Assembly (NCBI GenBank): GCA_029876055.1
Contig: CM056874.1
Span: 4,464,001-4,528,000 of the forward strand
From: Madurella fahalii
Lineage: Eukaryota > Ascomycota > Sordariomycetes > Sordariales
Length of the DNA stretch: 64,000 bases
Direction of reading: 5' to 3'
A model generated the notes under the pieces. It had not been told where the DNA came from. It saw only the letters and a list, made by a program, of their open reading frames with translations, and made no database searches. A program made the translations under genes and the position numbers. Shown here in pieces: positions 32,803 through 43,469 of the stretch; the first letter of the stretch is position 1, and the number at the start of each line of letters is the position of its first letter.

Positions 32803-33718
32803 TGTTTGACGGGAGGTTTCTGAGGCGTCGGGGTTTGGCGCACTGGTTGTCTTGGATTGTTTGGCTTTTCGGGAAGATGCGCGTGGGGGGAAGCGCACCT
32901 AGACGCGAGACAAAAAAGATAAGCTGAGGTAAACGCCGGGCGAGTGTTATCAATGCTTCGGTGGATGATGTGTCCACCCTGTCGTGGCAGCCACAACTCC
33001 AGGTCTGACAGGACTCACTGTAGACCTTGGGCCGCAAAACCAATGCACAGATGAAGCTGTACGTGGCTGTCTCGTTTTCTTTTTCTTCTCTTCCCTCCTC
33101 CCTCTTCCCTCTTCCCTCTTCCCTCCTTTTTTTTTTTTTTTTTTTTTTTTTTTCAGGTGTTGATTGGTTGGTTTACATCTCTCAATTAGTTCCACAACTT
33201 CATCTGTTCGGATGCCAGTGCCCATGTCTAGATGCATTGTGGGACATCAACTACCAAGGAAGCTCATGCTCGCGTGAAGGCTCCCTTTGAAGGTCAAGTG
33301 CTAACTGATATGGATACGCCCCGCTATTTGTATTCTTCTAACAAAATCGTACAACTGATGCCTATCCACAAAGGAATGCCCAACGTTTCCCTGTGATAAC
33401 CATGTAGTCCACAGGCAGTTAAATACCGGTCCGAACCAACAGGCCCCAAGGACTTGAGTTGATGACTGCGACCGTGAAAACAACGCCTGGCAATAGCTTT
33501 ATATTTCAAATCGTTCATTATTCACCTGTTGATCCAAGATCCATCCCGACCTTCTGAGCCCGAACCTCTTCTATTCCAACCTGATGGAGGGTGCCCTATG
33601 TGCTGTGCTTCGCGAAGACCTTTCGTGCACTCGGGGTCATTTCCCAATGGTTGTTTATGGGTCATATGCAATGCCAAACGAGCTGCCTGCACGGTTAACA
33701 ATAGCCGGTTAAAATAAC
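32803..33718. other. Intergenic region upstream of the APQ12-like gene
   Basis: A 916-base gap between two minus-strand genes. The main feature is an 80-base all-pyrimidine tract. No gene is supported. Confidence 0.5.
33075..33154. repeat. 80-base polypyrimidine tract with CCCTCTT repeats and a long T run
   Basis: All bases are C or T. The centre has tandem copies of CTCTTCC-type heptamers and the end a T run of about 27. Such tracts can form triplex structures and often act as promoter elements in fungi (inference). Confidence 0.85.
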
Positions 33719-34455
33719 TCATTGGGCATTCCCAGCCTTCTTGTCCTTTCGTGCCCGGAACTTTGCAATCTCAACCTCAACAGCCTTATCAACACGCCTC
33801 TTGAGCTCAGGTCGGTACCCGATCATGAACAAGAGCTCGAGCCAGACGAACAGCGGGGCTAGGAAGATGGCCTGAAACAGGTTGTCGAGCAGAGCAGGGG
33901 CCCTGCCCTCGAACTTGCCGTGACCCACGAACTGCAACAACCAGCATACGATGTGCAACGCTATCGCGGTCTGGGTGGTGCTAACCGGATCCTGCTGGCG
34001 AAGGTAGTTGGTGCCGGCTGCCGCACCGAGGCAAATGAGTGCCAGGGCGCCACCCGCTACGGGCTCAAGGAGAAGGTATAGGCCGCCCCACGTCATGGCT
34101 GCAAATGTCCCAAGGTTTGGCTCGAGATAAGGTATCTGGAGCCATGGGGGTAATGTGAAGTATGGCCCATAGTTGGAAGCCTGCGCCGGCTTGAATTAGG
34201 GCATGTCCCAGGTGGTCAGGAAAGGGGTCGCGTACAATCTCAAATGCTGAAAACAGAATCAAGGGAACGCAGACTATGTGGATAACGACGTTCACATGGT
34301 TATGATGGTAAGCACCATACTGCGGATACACAGTTAGCTCCTCTGTGCTGTGCAACGTGGGACCTGGAACGCCGTGGTATGAACTCGGCCGTGTCGGTTA
34401 GATTCTTAGCAGGTTGGCTTACAAAAGTGAGCTGCTTTTCCAGGTCGAGGGACAT
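33719..34455 (-). CDS. MPO1: MPO1-like (DUF962) ER membrane dioxygenase
   Basis: Exons 34455-34423, 34319-34236 and 34180-33719 give 192 residues. The start MSLDLEKQLTF followed by YGAYHHNHVNVVIHIVCVP is the DUF962/YGL010w signature; its clustered His residues are the presumed iron ligands. Several membrane helices follow. Yeast Mpo1 is an Fe(II)-dependent dioxygenase in the ER that removes one carbon from 2-hydroxy fatty acids during phytosphingosine breakdown. The later block HIVCWLLQFVGHGKFEGRAPALLDN carries the second His group. The C-terminus is Lys-rich (RARKDKKAGNAQ), a possible retrieval signal. The first exon was placed by its N-terminal similarity and clean GTAAGC donor; the long exon frame alone has no ATG at its start. 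Confidence 0.88.
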
Positions 34456-34962
34456 GGTGAGTTACAAGGATCTGCGAAGAAAAACGGTCTGGCGGACAGA
34501 GGAAAGGATGGGGCCGGCTTGATTTGGACGGATGTTAAACTCGGCAATCAAGCGCTATTCGAGTTGGTGCGCCAACAGAAACCGGATCGACGTGATTGGC
34601 AGTAAAACTCTGAAGCAGTTGCGGCAGTTGGGAACGAGAGAGCGACGAATATCCTGATCACAGGCGGTGGGACAATGACGGCTGTCAGGCGTGCAATGGC
34701 CTGATGACGGGTTGTTTGGCCAATTTACGGCGCGTTGGGTACCCATCAGCTTACGGAATACCTGGGGACAAGCTAAAACTTTGTGCCTCGGATAGCGGGG
34801 TCGCTAACAGGGAGAGCCGGGCCCCGACCCCACGGGGCGCAAGAGAGACCTCAAGGGTCTGTTCAAGCTCGACGATGCCACTCCGGACAGGGCTGAAGTA
34901 TTTTTCGGACCGGTATTAATCTGTGTGTTTATCGGTCTCCAGGCCACTAGTAGTACCTTGCC

Positions 34963-35427
34963 ATGTCTAGCGCGGCAGAAGAGGCGTACAATACAATAGC
35001 ACCATCTGGGCCTAAAGAAAAGGCGTTAGGTAAGTACTGTACAAGCCCAAGGTTGGGTTCAGTAATACGAGAAATAGCTCTCGGTGCAGGTACTCGTGTA
35101 CATGCGTGTATGCACGGTACCTATTTACAGAAGTGCTTGTCTGCTAGGAAAGCCCGCGATGCACCGGCAACTGGGACTGGGACTGGGACTGGGGGGGGTT
35201 CGCAGGGGGATGCCAAGGCCAAGCAGCGAAGTGGTTCCTGCAGGTTGTGCATGGACCAATACCTTAATCAAGCCGCGACCGTCCATCGATTTTCCCGAAG
35301 TCGCGGCCTCCCTCTTCTGCATGCGTCACGGAACCTCGTCCCAAGTGAACCCGATCGAGCTGCCCGCCAGCAACATCAAAGACGGTGGGGCCCGTCTTCC
35401 CGCTTCGCAACCTTGCCTTACTGTGTA
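34963..35427 (+). CDS. Possible small spliced gene, unrecognised
   Basis: An ATG at 34963 opens 22 codons (MSSAAEEAYNTIAPSGPKEK and two more) ending at a perfect GTAAGT donor at 35030. A CCTGCAG acceptor at 35243 would join, in phase, an exon reading SIDFPEVAASLFCMRHG and NPIELPASNIKDG, which looks more protein-like than its surroundings. The frame stops at TAG 35425-35427. An alternative acceptor exists at 35147. I do not recognise the product. The region could equally be RPB7 leader. Confidence is low and only the donor/acceptor pair and phase support it. Confidence 0.25.
35170..35191. repeat. Short TGGGAC tandem repeat
   Basis: Three and a half copies of TGGGAC run into a G tract. It lies in the predicted intron of the possible small gene upstream of RPB7. 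Confidence 0.8.
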
Positions 35428-35591
35428 GCGTTCTGTCCCAGCAGGGAGGGCGGCCAAGTGGGCTGAGTGGGCTGGTGCGCTTGCACTCTTTCTCGGCGAT
35501 CGCTTCTCGAATTTCGACAACTCGCGACTCTTGCTATCCAGATCGTCCACGAGCGACCTCGGAGCCCGCTTGCGCCCAGTAACCGAGCAAT

Positions 35592-36281
35592 ATGTTCTTC
35601 CTCCACAACCTCGAGCGGCGCGTCACGCTGCACCCGTCATACTTCGGGAGGAACATGCACGAGCTGGTCACGACGAAATTGGTCAAGGACGTCGAGGGGA
35701 CATGTGCGGGGGACTACTATATTATTGCCATCATGGACACATTCGACGTCTCCGAGGGGCGTATTCTTCCCGGGAGCGGTCTGGCCGAGTTCACGGTGGG
35801 CTATCGGGCTGTCGTCTGGCGGCCTTTCAAAGGCGAAGTGGTAAATACTGGGCCGTGTCTTGCAGTGCGACGCACCTCTGCTGACGTAGCCAGGTCGATG
35901 CGATCGTCGACACGGTCAATCAGCACGGCTTCTTTGCCAAAGCTGGGCCGTTGAGTTTATTCGTCTCGTCCCATGTAGGCTTCCCACACGTAACTGTGGC
36001 AGCAGCATCGCTAACGTACCTGGCAGTTAATGCCCGATGAGATCCAATGGGATCCTACAGCGGCTCCGCCGCAATTTACCAACAACGCCGACTGGGTGAT
36101 TGAGCCGGGCACCCATGTGCGAGCCAAAATCATCGGTTTGCGAACAGAGGTTGGGGAAATGTGGGCCATCGGCAGCATCAACGGCGATTTCCTTGGGTAC
36201 GTTCAGGCTCTTGAGCGCATAGCGTTCGAGAATCGCTGTAATACTGACAATGCTCGCAATCGTAGATGCCTACAGGCGTAG
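35592..36281 (+). CDS. RPB7: DNA-directed RNA polymerase II subunit RPB7
   Basis: Exons 35592-35840, 35894-35974, 36027-36196 and 36266-36281 encode 171 residues, exactly the yeast length. The start MFFLHNLERRVTLHPSYFG, the centre GLAEFTVGYRAVVWRPFKGEVV and the OB-fold part GTHVRAKIIGLRTEVGEMWAIGSI are typical. Rpb7 pairs with Rpb4 to form the stalk of Pol II, which contacts nascent RNA and supports initiation and mRNA decay. The last exon is only 16 bases (five codons with stop). The introns are phase 0, 0 and 2 with GT-AG ends. It is the paralogue of RPC25 at 12 kb in this window. Downstream lies the largest gene-poor stretch of the window. Confidence 0.95.
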
Positions 36282-38568
36282 TGTCCTGATACGGAACCAG
36301 AGGAGGGAGTTCCGATCGCCCGCCGCCCCCCTTCACAGGTACCCTTACCTCATGCGAAGCATCCTGCCCTGGACGCAAGCGGCAGACTTCACCGCTTGCT
36401 GGTCGAAGACTGAGGGCGTGTATTTGCACGATTGCCCGGGTCACGATTTTCGAGTCGTGAATTCCAGGCCGAAGTCTCGGGTGCAGTGGAGACCAAGAGT
36501 CCGAGCGGCCAGCGGAGAGTCTGTGTCAAGAGTGAATCATATGGGCATGGATAAAATAGAGGCGGCGGTGCTCGGCCAGTCATGGTTGGATGAAGAAAAT
36601 CATGTCGTCGCCCGGACGGCAATGATGCAGCTAAGATTTGCGTTAAGAGTTGCGCGGTGCCATCTACTAGCGCGCCAGGCGTATCTGTCCACTGCCCAAA
36701 ATGTCGGTAGACGATCTTCTCTCCCCGAATGTTTGTATGCTCTGGCCCGAACTTTGGACTTAGGGCAAGTCTAGTGTGATGTCTAATCCCGGGGGATCCC
36801 ACATTCCTACTTATTTTCGCTCATAGAGTACACTTGTCACCTAGTCTACGACCATGTCTTCCACGATATCCTCTACGGTCTTTTGGCCAATTCTTCTTCC
36901 AAGTGCAGCACAACGAGTGCGCGTGTCAAGGATGACCAGCAGCACCAACCCCACCCACGATGCCCCCACAGGTTCTATCGTTCATATATGACCAGACACT
37001 GTCGCTTCCCGTCTGACTGGTGTTCTTAACATTTGGCCACGCGGGGGGATTGCATTGGCGATCTGCCCTGGGCCTTTCTCCCTTGGGTAAGCTCGTCTCG
37101 TGCTCGAGCGATGAACCAAGAGGCGGCAATGTGGAAGACCTCGCCCAGTATGGCGCCCACTTCGAGCCTCATACTACATCCAAAACGGTCAAAGTCATTC
37201 GACGGCTCTTGAGACCCGGCTTCGGGCGGCTAGCTATCTTATCCCACGGGCTCACTTCTCTACTCCGCCGTCAAGCGGAAGAAGGGCGCAGCATCCCGCT
37301 GCAGACGGTTCCTAAAAGGGTACATAGCGATGAGGCGGAAAGCAGAGGCTACTAGGGCGATTTCTACATGATGGTTGCAAGATTACCAGGCCGAAGACCT
37401 TGGACATGTTCAATTCCCCGAAGAAGCCAATCCCAAGCTAGGAAAGAAGAGAAGAGAGAAAGAACTAGCGCTGCGACCCATTGACAGACTACTCGGAGAA
37501 AGAGACTGAGAAACGGTTGTCAATTTCGAGGCACGGGGTTGTTTGACTCGACGAAGCCAACTTTCCCGACTCTCCTTCCCAGGCACGGCGTGGACGGATC
37601 CAGGCTCGCCATATTTCGAGGCCCCGGCTGTCCTCCTCAGCTTCCGATGCACGGCTCTTCAACGTGCTTCTCAGACAAATGCAGGGAGCAAAAATCCATC
37701 ACCAGGCCGCTGTCGCACGGCAACAACGGCTCTCGAAACACCGGCGCAGCACCAAATCCCATGGTTTGAGTGGGGCAAAGCGCCATGGAAAGGAACTAGC
37801 GAATCATTACATGCTCAGATGCAGCGTTCCCACTAGGCCGTTCTCACCGCTAAAGTTGGCTTTCGATAAGCGATGTTGATCTTGGACGAGTCGATTATGG
37901 GCTTCATGCAAGAAACGCGGCGTTTTTCGGCCAGCCGCATGTGGATACCGCCACCCTTGTCTGCTCCATTCCATATTATCGGGACAGCCGCGTGTTCCGA
38001 AGTCTTTTTGGGCATTCCGATCGGCGAGGCTTGAGGGCGTGTTTACACCCCTGGTGATGCCATCACCAACACCCAATATCTCGGAGAGCTGCCCATTTCA
38101 TCCTGCATAAAATGCCGATGTTGGAACAGAACCATTTCTTGTGCTCGATTCTTATTGTCCTTTCGTGGTTCCGCGCGTATGCGGTGTCATGGAGCATGTG
38201 CCTGCCATGCCCACTCATCAGCCTCGTGTTCGTCTTGTTTGCTTCCTCCTGCTTGCTCCCTCCCCATGTTCCAGCCCCAACGGGTCAATTGTACTATTCG
38301 TGATGTCACTGCCACAGCTGCCGCCCCCCCCCCCCCCCTACGCCAACCTTCCCCTAATCACACCAGTCAGACAGCACAAACCGAGACACGGAGGTATGTC
38401 CGGCCATACAGGACCACGTTTTTTCCGCTTCACGTGTCTCTCGCGGTCCGGTTCCGTGCCATGGACTGCATGCATATGATACAGTACAAGAGCGTTTGAA
38501 GCCACGCGGAATTTCCCCTTTTCGTTCCCTGGTATCCATTTAGAGCCTAGGTGCTAACAACACGACAG

Positions 38569-38858
38569 GGGGACCACAGTGCGGAGGAAACCATCAAGTC
38601 AAGAACCGCAATCTCTGTAAATATTGGGCGTGCGGCACAGCCTTCTCCCTCTCGGACAACTGGGAGGAAATGATGGGCAATGCAGCCGCCATCACAGCGA
38701 GCATATACCAGCTGGCTCACAAACCCGGCCTCGTCTCGGTCAACAGCCGCCTCTCTATTCATGCGTACACACCGTATCGGCAGTATGCCTCGATCACAAA
38801 GAAGGAGGGTATCACCCTCCCACATATTCACTGGAAATCGGTGGCTAAACTTACTACG
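38569..38858 (+). pseudogene. Coding-like fragment, possible isolated exon or gene relic
   Basis: A CTAAC branch-like site and ACGACAG acceptor (to 38568) lead into a frame of 96 codons that ends at a GTGCGT donor-like site. The peptide includes NRNLCKYWACGTAFSLSDNW and GNAAAITASIYQLAHKPG with GITLPHIHWKSVAKL, which looks less random than the neighbours. I do not recognise it and found no matching upstream or downstream exon, so it may be a relic or chance. Confidence 0.2.
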
Positions 38859-39389
38859 GTGCGTTAACGCATGGTCCTTTCCTGCAAGGACGAGGGACGG
38901 AGAGGAAGCGTGAAAGGTAAACCCACGACGGCTTGTTCTAATAGGTACTACTTAGCACTGACAAGGAAATAAAACTCGGGAGAACAGGAAAAGACAAAGG
39001 ACGCTAATGCGGTCAGTGTGTAATACGCATTCTGCACTGGAGGAAGTCCCTGGCCCGGCCCGCTTGGGCATGCTTCCCGGCGGAAGAAGAGCTGAGCATC
39101 ACGCCCACGCTTTTGGTATTATTTCCTCCGCGCTTGTCTCGCGTGCCTCGTGGTTGCATGCACATGCAATGCTAATTTCTCCAGCTACATTACTTATATG
39201 TATGTGCACGTAAGCGTCTATCTTTGACAAGCATCTTTCTTTTGATGGCCATCTTCGTCCAGCTCATACCAATCAAGAACCGGCAACAACAATAACCCCC
39301 AACCGGTCAAGGCCGTGGTCCCTACCGGTATGGGGTACATACATGCATGGATCATACGCGTAGTACAGTACAGTGTGCCCAGCAGGCTG

Positions 39390-39410
39390 TTTTTTTTTTT
39401 TTTTTTTTTT
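39390..39410. repeat. Poly-T run (21 bases)
   Basis: A homopolymer of 21 T residues followed by a G-rich stretch in the gene-poor region. Confidence 0.85.
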
Positions 39411-40390
39411 GAGGGGGACGGGGAAGGGGTGAAGCCGGAAGCGGGCCCTGGCAGTATGGTACAAACATTCCGGCGTCCCACAAGACTCCCAACCAGTTTC
39501 CCCGTCGGTCATGTTGTGAGACATGCAAGCCCCGAGGTAGGCTGCTTCTCGAGGTTGCGGTGTATCCCATCATCATGACCCCATAGACCGCCGCCAAGAA
39601 ACAAAGAACAAAATAAAAACGCAGATGACTATTGTCAGGCTAGACATAATGAAAACTAACGATGTTGAGACACCTCGATGCATAGTCCGGCCATGTTTGC
39701 GACGGAGTCAGCCAACCTATTGTGCGTTATTCTCGGCAGCCTCGGCCGAGTCGGCAAGGAAAATACGATCAATCACAAACGATTAGGCCGCGGGGTGCGG
39801 CAGGGCAGCAGAAGGAATTCGGATGACAGCCTGCCGGTAAGTTACTGGATAGGTTCTTCCCAACCCATGAGTCGAGGTCTGTTGTGTAACCAGGGAACGC
39901 AGATCACCGCGCTAGAGCCGGAATCCGGAAAAGGAAAACAAACGCAAGTAGTAAATATTCCGCACTACCAATTCTGGATCGCAGCCCCCCCGCCATGTCT
40001 CATATGACGTTTTCTTTTTGTTGCGTCCATTGCCCAGCAAACCGCTTCGGCCCTCATGAAAACCAAGTAAAGCGGACCTCCATCAAAAATGTTTGTTTCC
40101 TCCGCAAAAGGGCCTTGGCCCTGCCGCCCATGTTAACCACGGACGTTCCATACCAATCAGCAGCAACAGATCCTGCAGGGGGGTAAAAGCGGTCCCGTTC
40201 GGGGACGGCTTCTGAACACCAAGGCTGCTCCGCTCCAGGCCCTGCCATGTCTGCTATCGCGGCTCCCCGGTCGCAGGAGGCACATGATGTCCCCGTGTCC
40301 TGTTTCGCTGTGCTACCCACCCCCATGCATGCCCAACTCACCTTTGCGACGAGTCCCCGCGACAGCCAATAGGCTGTCAACGGCCGATCC

Positions 40391-42291
40391 TCAAACCCTC
40401 CCCTTGAAAATCCACCGGCGTCCATGGCAGAGCCACCGAAGAGCGGCGACGCTGATCAGCCCCGAGAAGAGGATGGCGGCGAGGAAGCCAACCATGCCGT
40501 TTGACTTGTATCGGGCAAGGATGGCTGCGGACGATGGGTTGCCGATCAGGGTCCTGCCGTATGTGTGCTTGTGCGTCAACAAATGCACCTAAACCCGGGC
40601 GACCGGACAAACCGAAACAGGCTTACTTACGCAAACGAGGCGATACTATACGCGGAGCCGAGCCACGTTCCCATGGCTTGTGGAGTGCAAAGCGTATTCA
40701 CGCACGAAGCTATGATAGCATTAGCAAAGCCGTTGTACCGTTGCGTCGGTAGGGAAAAAGCGTGTGGGTGGGTAGGTGGGTGGGATGGGAGGTGCTGTTC
40801 CGTACCGCCAAGGGGGACGAAGCTACCGGTGCCAATTCCCATGAGCACAACTGTGAAGAACAGTGCCGGTGTCGAGGACGCGCCAAAGGGAAGCCATATC
40901 ACCAGCACGACGAGCAACGTGAAGATGTTCATAATAGTAATAGTGTTGATCGGGCCAAGCTTCCGATCCGACAGGTAGGGGGGAACGGTTCGTCCAACGA
41001 CAGCACCGCTAGCACCCAGCGACATTCTTATCAGCAGTGAGACGCCACCGGACCAGAAGCAGCTCGACTCACATGTTGTACGACATCATCAAATAGAACT
41101 GGACGTCCCCAGCGTTGGTAGATACCGCGTATGAAGGGATCGAGCCCCATTGGATAAAGAGTACGAGCTCGTAGGCTGCGTGGAAAGGGGGGTGGGGTGA
41201 TTAGGCCATGAAAAAACCACGAGGCTTGTCCGAGGGACCGGAAACACTCACCAAAAATGGCATAGCCGACGAGCCAGAACTTGGGGGATCGCAACATCCC
41301 TGATAACCTTGGCCCCTCGGGGCGTCCACCTTCATGCGCTGTGTGATGGACGGTGTTTGTCTCGACCAATACGTTTCCCGCCAGCAAGAAGCTTGCTAGC
41401 ATGGCTGTGAGCACTAGAGATGCAGCCTTCCATTCGAGGTTCGCGAAGAGAGCCTGGAGGACCAGAGAGAAAAAGATACCGCCCAGAGCCGCACCCAGGG
41501 TGACAACCCCCGTCGCAATGCCAGCCCTATCTCTGAACCATTGGCTCACGACGCTGAAAGCTATCGTGGAAGGAATCGCTATGACCGCACCCCCCCATTT
41601 GTCAGCCTGGGTGCCCTCGACGCCACTTACTGAATGATCTACCTACCGGCAGCGACGCCAGCCACCGTCATGCAGCCCATGAGCTCCCCATACGTTGACG
41701 AGAACACCAGGCCAACGAATGCAGCGATGTATGCCACACTGCCGACCGGGAGCAGCCAGGCTGAGCCGTAACGGTCGAAGAGGATCCCTGCGGGGGACGC
41801 AAACAGGCAGTCTAGGAAGCCGAATATGGAGATGATCCACGAGATCTCGCTCTCGGAGTGGTCGTGGAGCATGTGCTCGTGCCAGTACGTCTGGAATAGC
41901 CCTATGCTGCTCAACAACCCATATATGGGAACCGTCAGGAAGAAGCAGCCAATCACGACCTTCCAGGGTCTCCAGCCGGTATCGATCCGTGACGATGGTG
42001 TGGAGCCATTGGGCCGGCTTGCGGGAGCGTTGCCATATGCAGCTTCCAAGTCCCCGGTGCCCGGTTCAGCGCCGGCTCTTGTTTCTTTTGTCAACTCCCG
42101 GTCCAACAGCTCGTGGTCCCCACCGCTAGTGCAAAGAGGCAAATCCGTCAGTTATCATTTTTTTTATTTTCATTTTCTTTATTGGGATGCTTCCCCCGCT
42201 TTGCATACGGGTGGATATACACTTGCCTGGGCACAGATGGGTCCTTGTGTGTGTTGGTGCGTGAGTCGGTCCGGGGTTGACGAGCAATCAT
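40391..42291 (-). CDS. Major facilitator superfamily transporter, monocarboxylate-type (MCT)
   Basis: Seven exons, 42291-42227, 42125-41647, 41578-41252, 41175-41073, 41026-40806, 40709-40631 and 40553-40391, encode 478 residues. After a hydrophilic N-terminus come GWRPWKVVIGCFFLTVPIYGLLSSIGLFQTYW and SEISWIISIFGFLDCLFASPAGILFDRYG, the TM1-TM2 layout of fungal MCT-like carriers. The block SQWFRDRAGIATGVVTLGAALGGIFF corresponds to the WF(x)RRxxAxGxxxxG loop. The second half has GRTVPPYLSDRKLGPIN. Twelve helices are likely. The substrate is unknown; MCT relatives move carboxylates, riboflavin or amino-acid-like compounds. No ATG exists in exon 2, so the start in exon 1 needs a GC-AG first intron, which is the least certain part. 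Divergent from the aminomutase gene. Confidence 0.85.
42126..42226 (-). other. Probable GC-AG first intron of the MFS gene
   Basis: On the minus strand CCCAG is followed by GCAAGT and the acceptor is CACTAG. This is the only join I found that supplies an ATG and keeps phase into GGDHELLDREL. The nearby GT (GTGTAT) gives the wrong phase. Confidence 0.5.
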
Positions 42292-43469
42292 GGCCGAATC
42301 GGTATATAAAGAGGACCCTAACTCGACCTTCGACCGAGGCCCGGAGAAGGTTGTACTATCTTGACAGCGCACCACCGGAAACCTAGGCCGTCGAGCCGAG
42401 AACAGCCCTGCCTCTGGAGGTGTCTCTGTGAAAGTGGTATTGGACCAGACGCCAACCTTTGAGTGTCTCGAAGATAAAGCAACTTAGCAGGCTGGAAGCA
42501 AGTGCTTGGTTAGCAAGGATCACCCCGTTGGCTCTTAGAAGGAAGTGGTGCGTTCGAGGTTCTAGCAATAGGGAACCCCGCGACTGGTAGGCTTTATATA
42601 ACCATGTCTCCCGGTCGATGGCATCAACGGAAGTGAAGCCACGAAACCATTGCTGACGCCGCTGGCAGATGACGGCTTTACAGGCCTGTGGCAAAGGCTC
42701 CTCGATCGAGGGCGGCAACAAACAATACCTTCCTAGTTGGTTGGAGTTGTAACGCAGACCCCTGGGTGAGACATGGTATAGTGCGTGCCAAACGGGTGAA
42801 GGATTAGGATCCGGTAACTCCGCGCTCCGCCCGCCACGATCAGAGAAGAACCCCAACAGACTGACATGGATCCAGGCACGCGGTGACAAAGCAAAAAGAC
42901 CAGTGCATCGGCGTGGGCCCTGTGTCTCGGCTGGTTGCGTTTGAACGCGCTTTAACGTAGTAAGAGGCTATGTTATTGGCCTGGTGATGGGATCAAAAGG
43001 CCGAAGCTGGGGACCGAGAACCGCTAATGACCTAACAACTGGTATCACTAGGAAGGATCTCGGGCGCCGTTTGCTACTTCACTTGGGGACATCCACACTG
43101 ACCAAACTTCACTGTGGGCACGCAACCTCCTGCCACGGAACATCTTTGGGACCAACTGCAAGGACCCACAACCAACTGCAGTGAGCGGAGGATGACCATA
43201 TCGCATGGTACCAAACTGGGTAATTCACTGCGACAAACGCCTTCCCCACAGACCTCGTCAAGCTCTCAGGTGAATGAGATGACTCTGGCGTAGGCGAGTA
43301 TAAGAAGCCACGGCAGAGTCTCCCACTCGGAACCTCTGTGTCTCACTGGAGCAACCCCTTCGAGGACCACGCTCTGAGTTCTCAAACAGCACTTACGTAT
43401 ACACCCACCAACACTCAAGAGACAGGCCTTCGACACTTGCTTGGACATAGAACTCGATCACACATCAAC
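42292..43469. promoter_or_regulatory. Divergent promoter region between the MFS carrier and the aminomutase
   Basis: A 1.2 kb region between divergent starts. It has TATA-like elements at 42303-42310 and around 42593. A 168-codon minus-strand frame at 42383-42889 has no ATG and was rejected. Confidence 0.45.

Larger units (their letters stand above)
34456..35591. promoter_or_regulatory. Divergent region between MPO1 and RPB7
   Basis: A 1.1 kb gap between divergent starts. It may hold a small spliced gene (separate entry) and carries a short six-base tandem repeat at 35170-35191. Confidence 0.4.
36282..40390. other. Gene-poor 4.1 kb region
   Basis: Between RPB7 and the convergent MFS gene I found no complete gene. 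It contains a C run near 38325-38338, a 21-base T run at 39390-39410 and one coding-like fragment at 38569-38858. Other frames lack ATG starts, splice partners or known motifs. Confidence 0.45.

Noticed and set aside
42303..42310. TATATAAA as TATA box of the MFS gene
   Set aside because: It is only 12 bases upstream of the proposed ATG and in the opposite orientation; the aminomutase start is over 1.1 kb away.
42383..42889. 168-codon minus-strand frame between the MFS and aminomutase genes
   Set aside because: It starts at TTG rather than ATG, has no acceptor that supplies a start exon, and shows no known motif.
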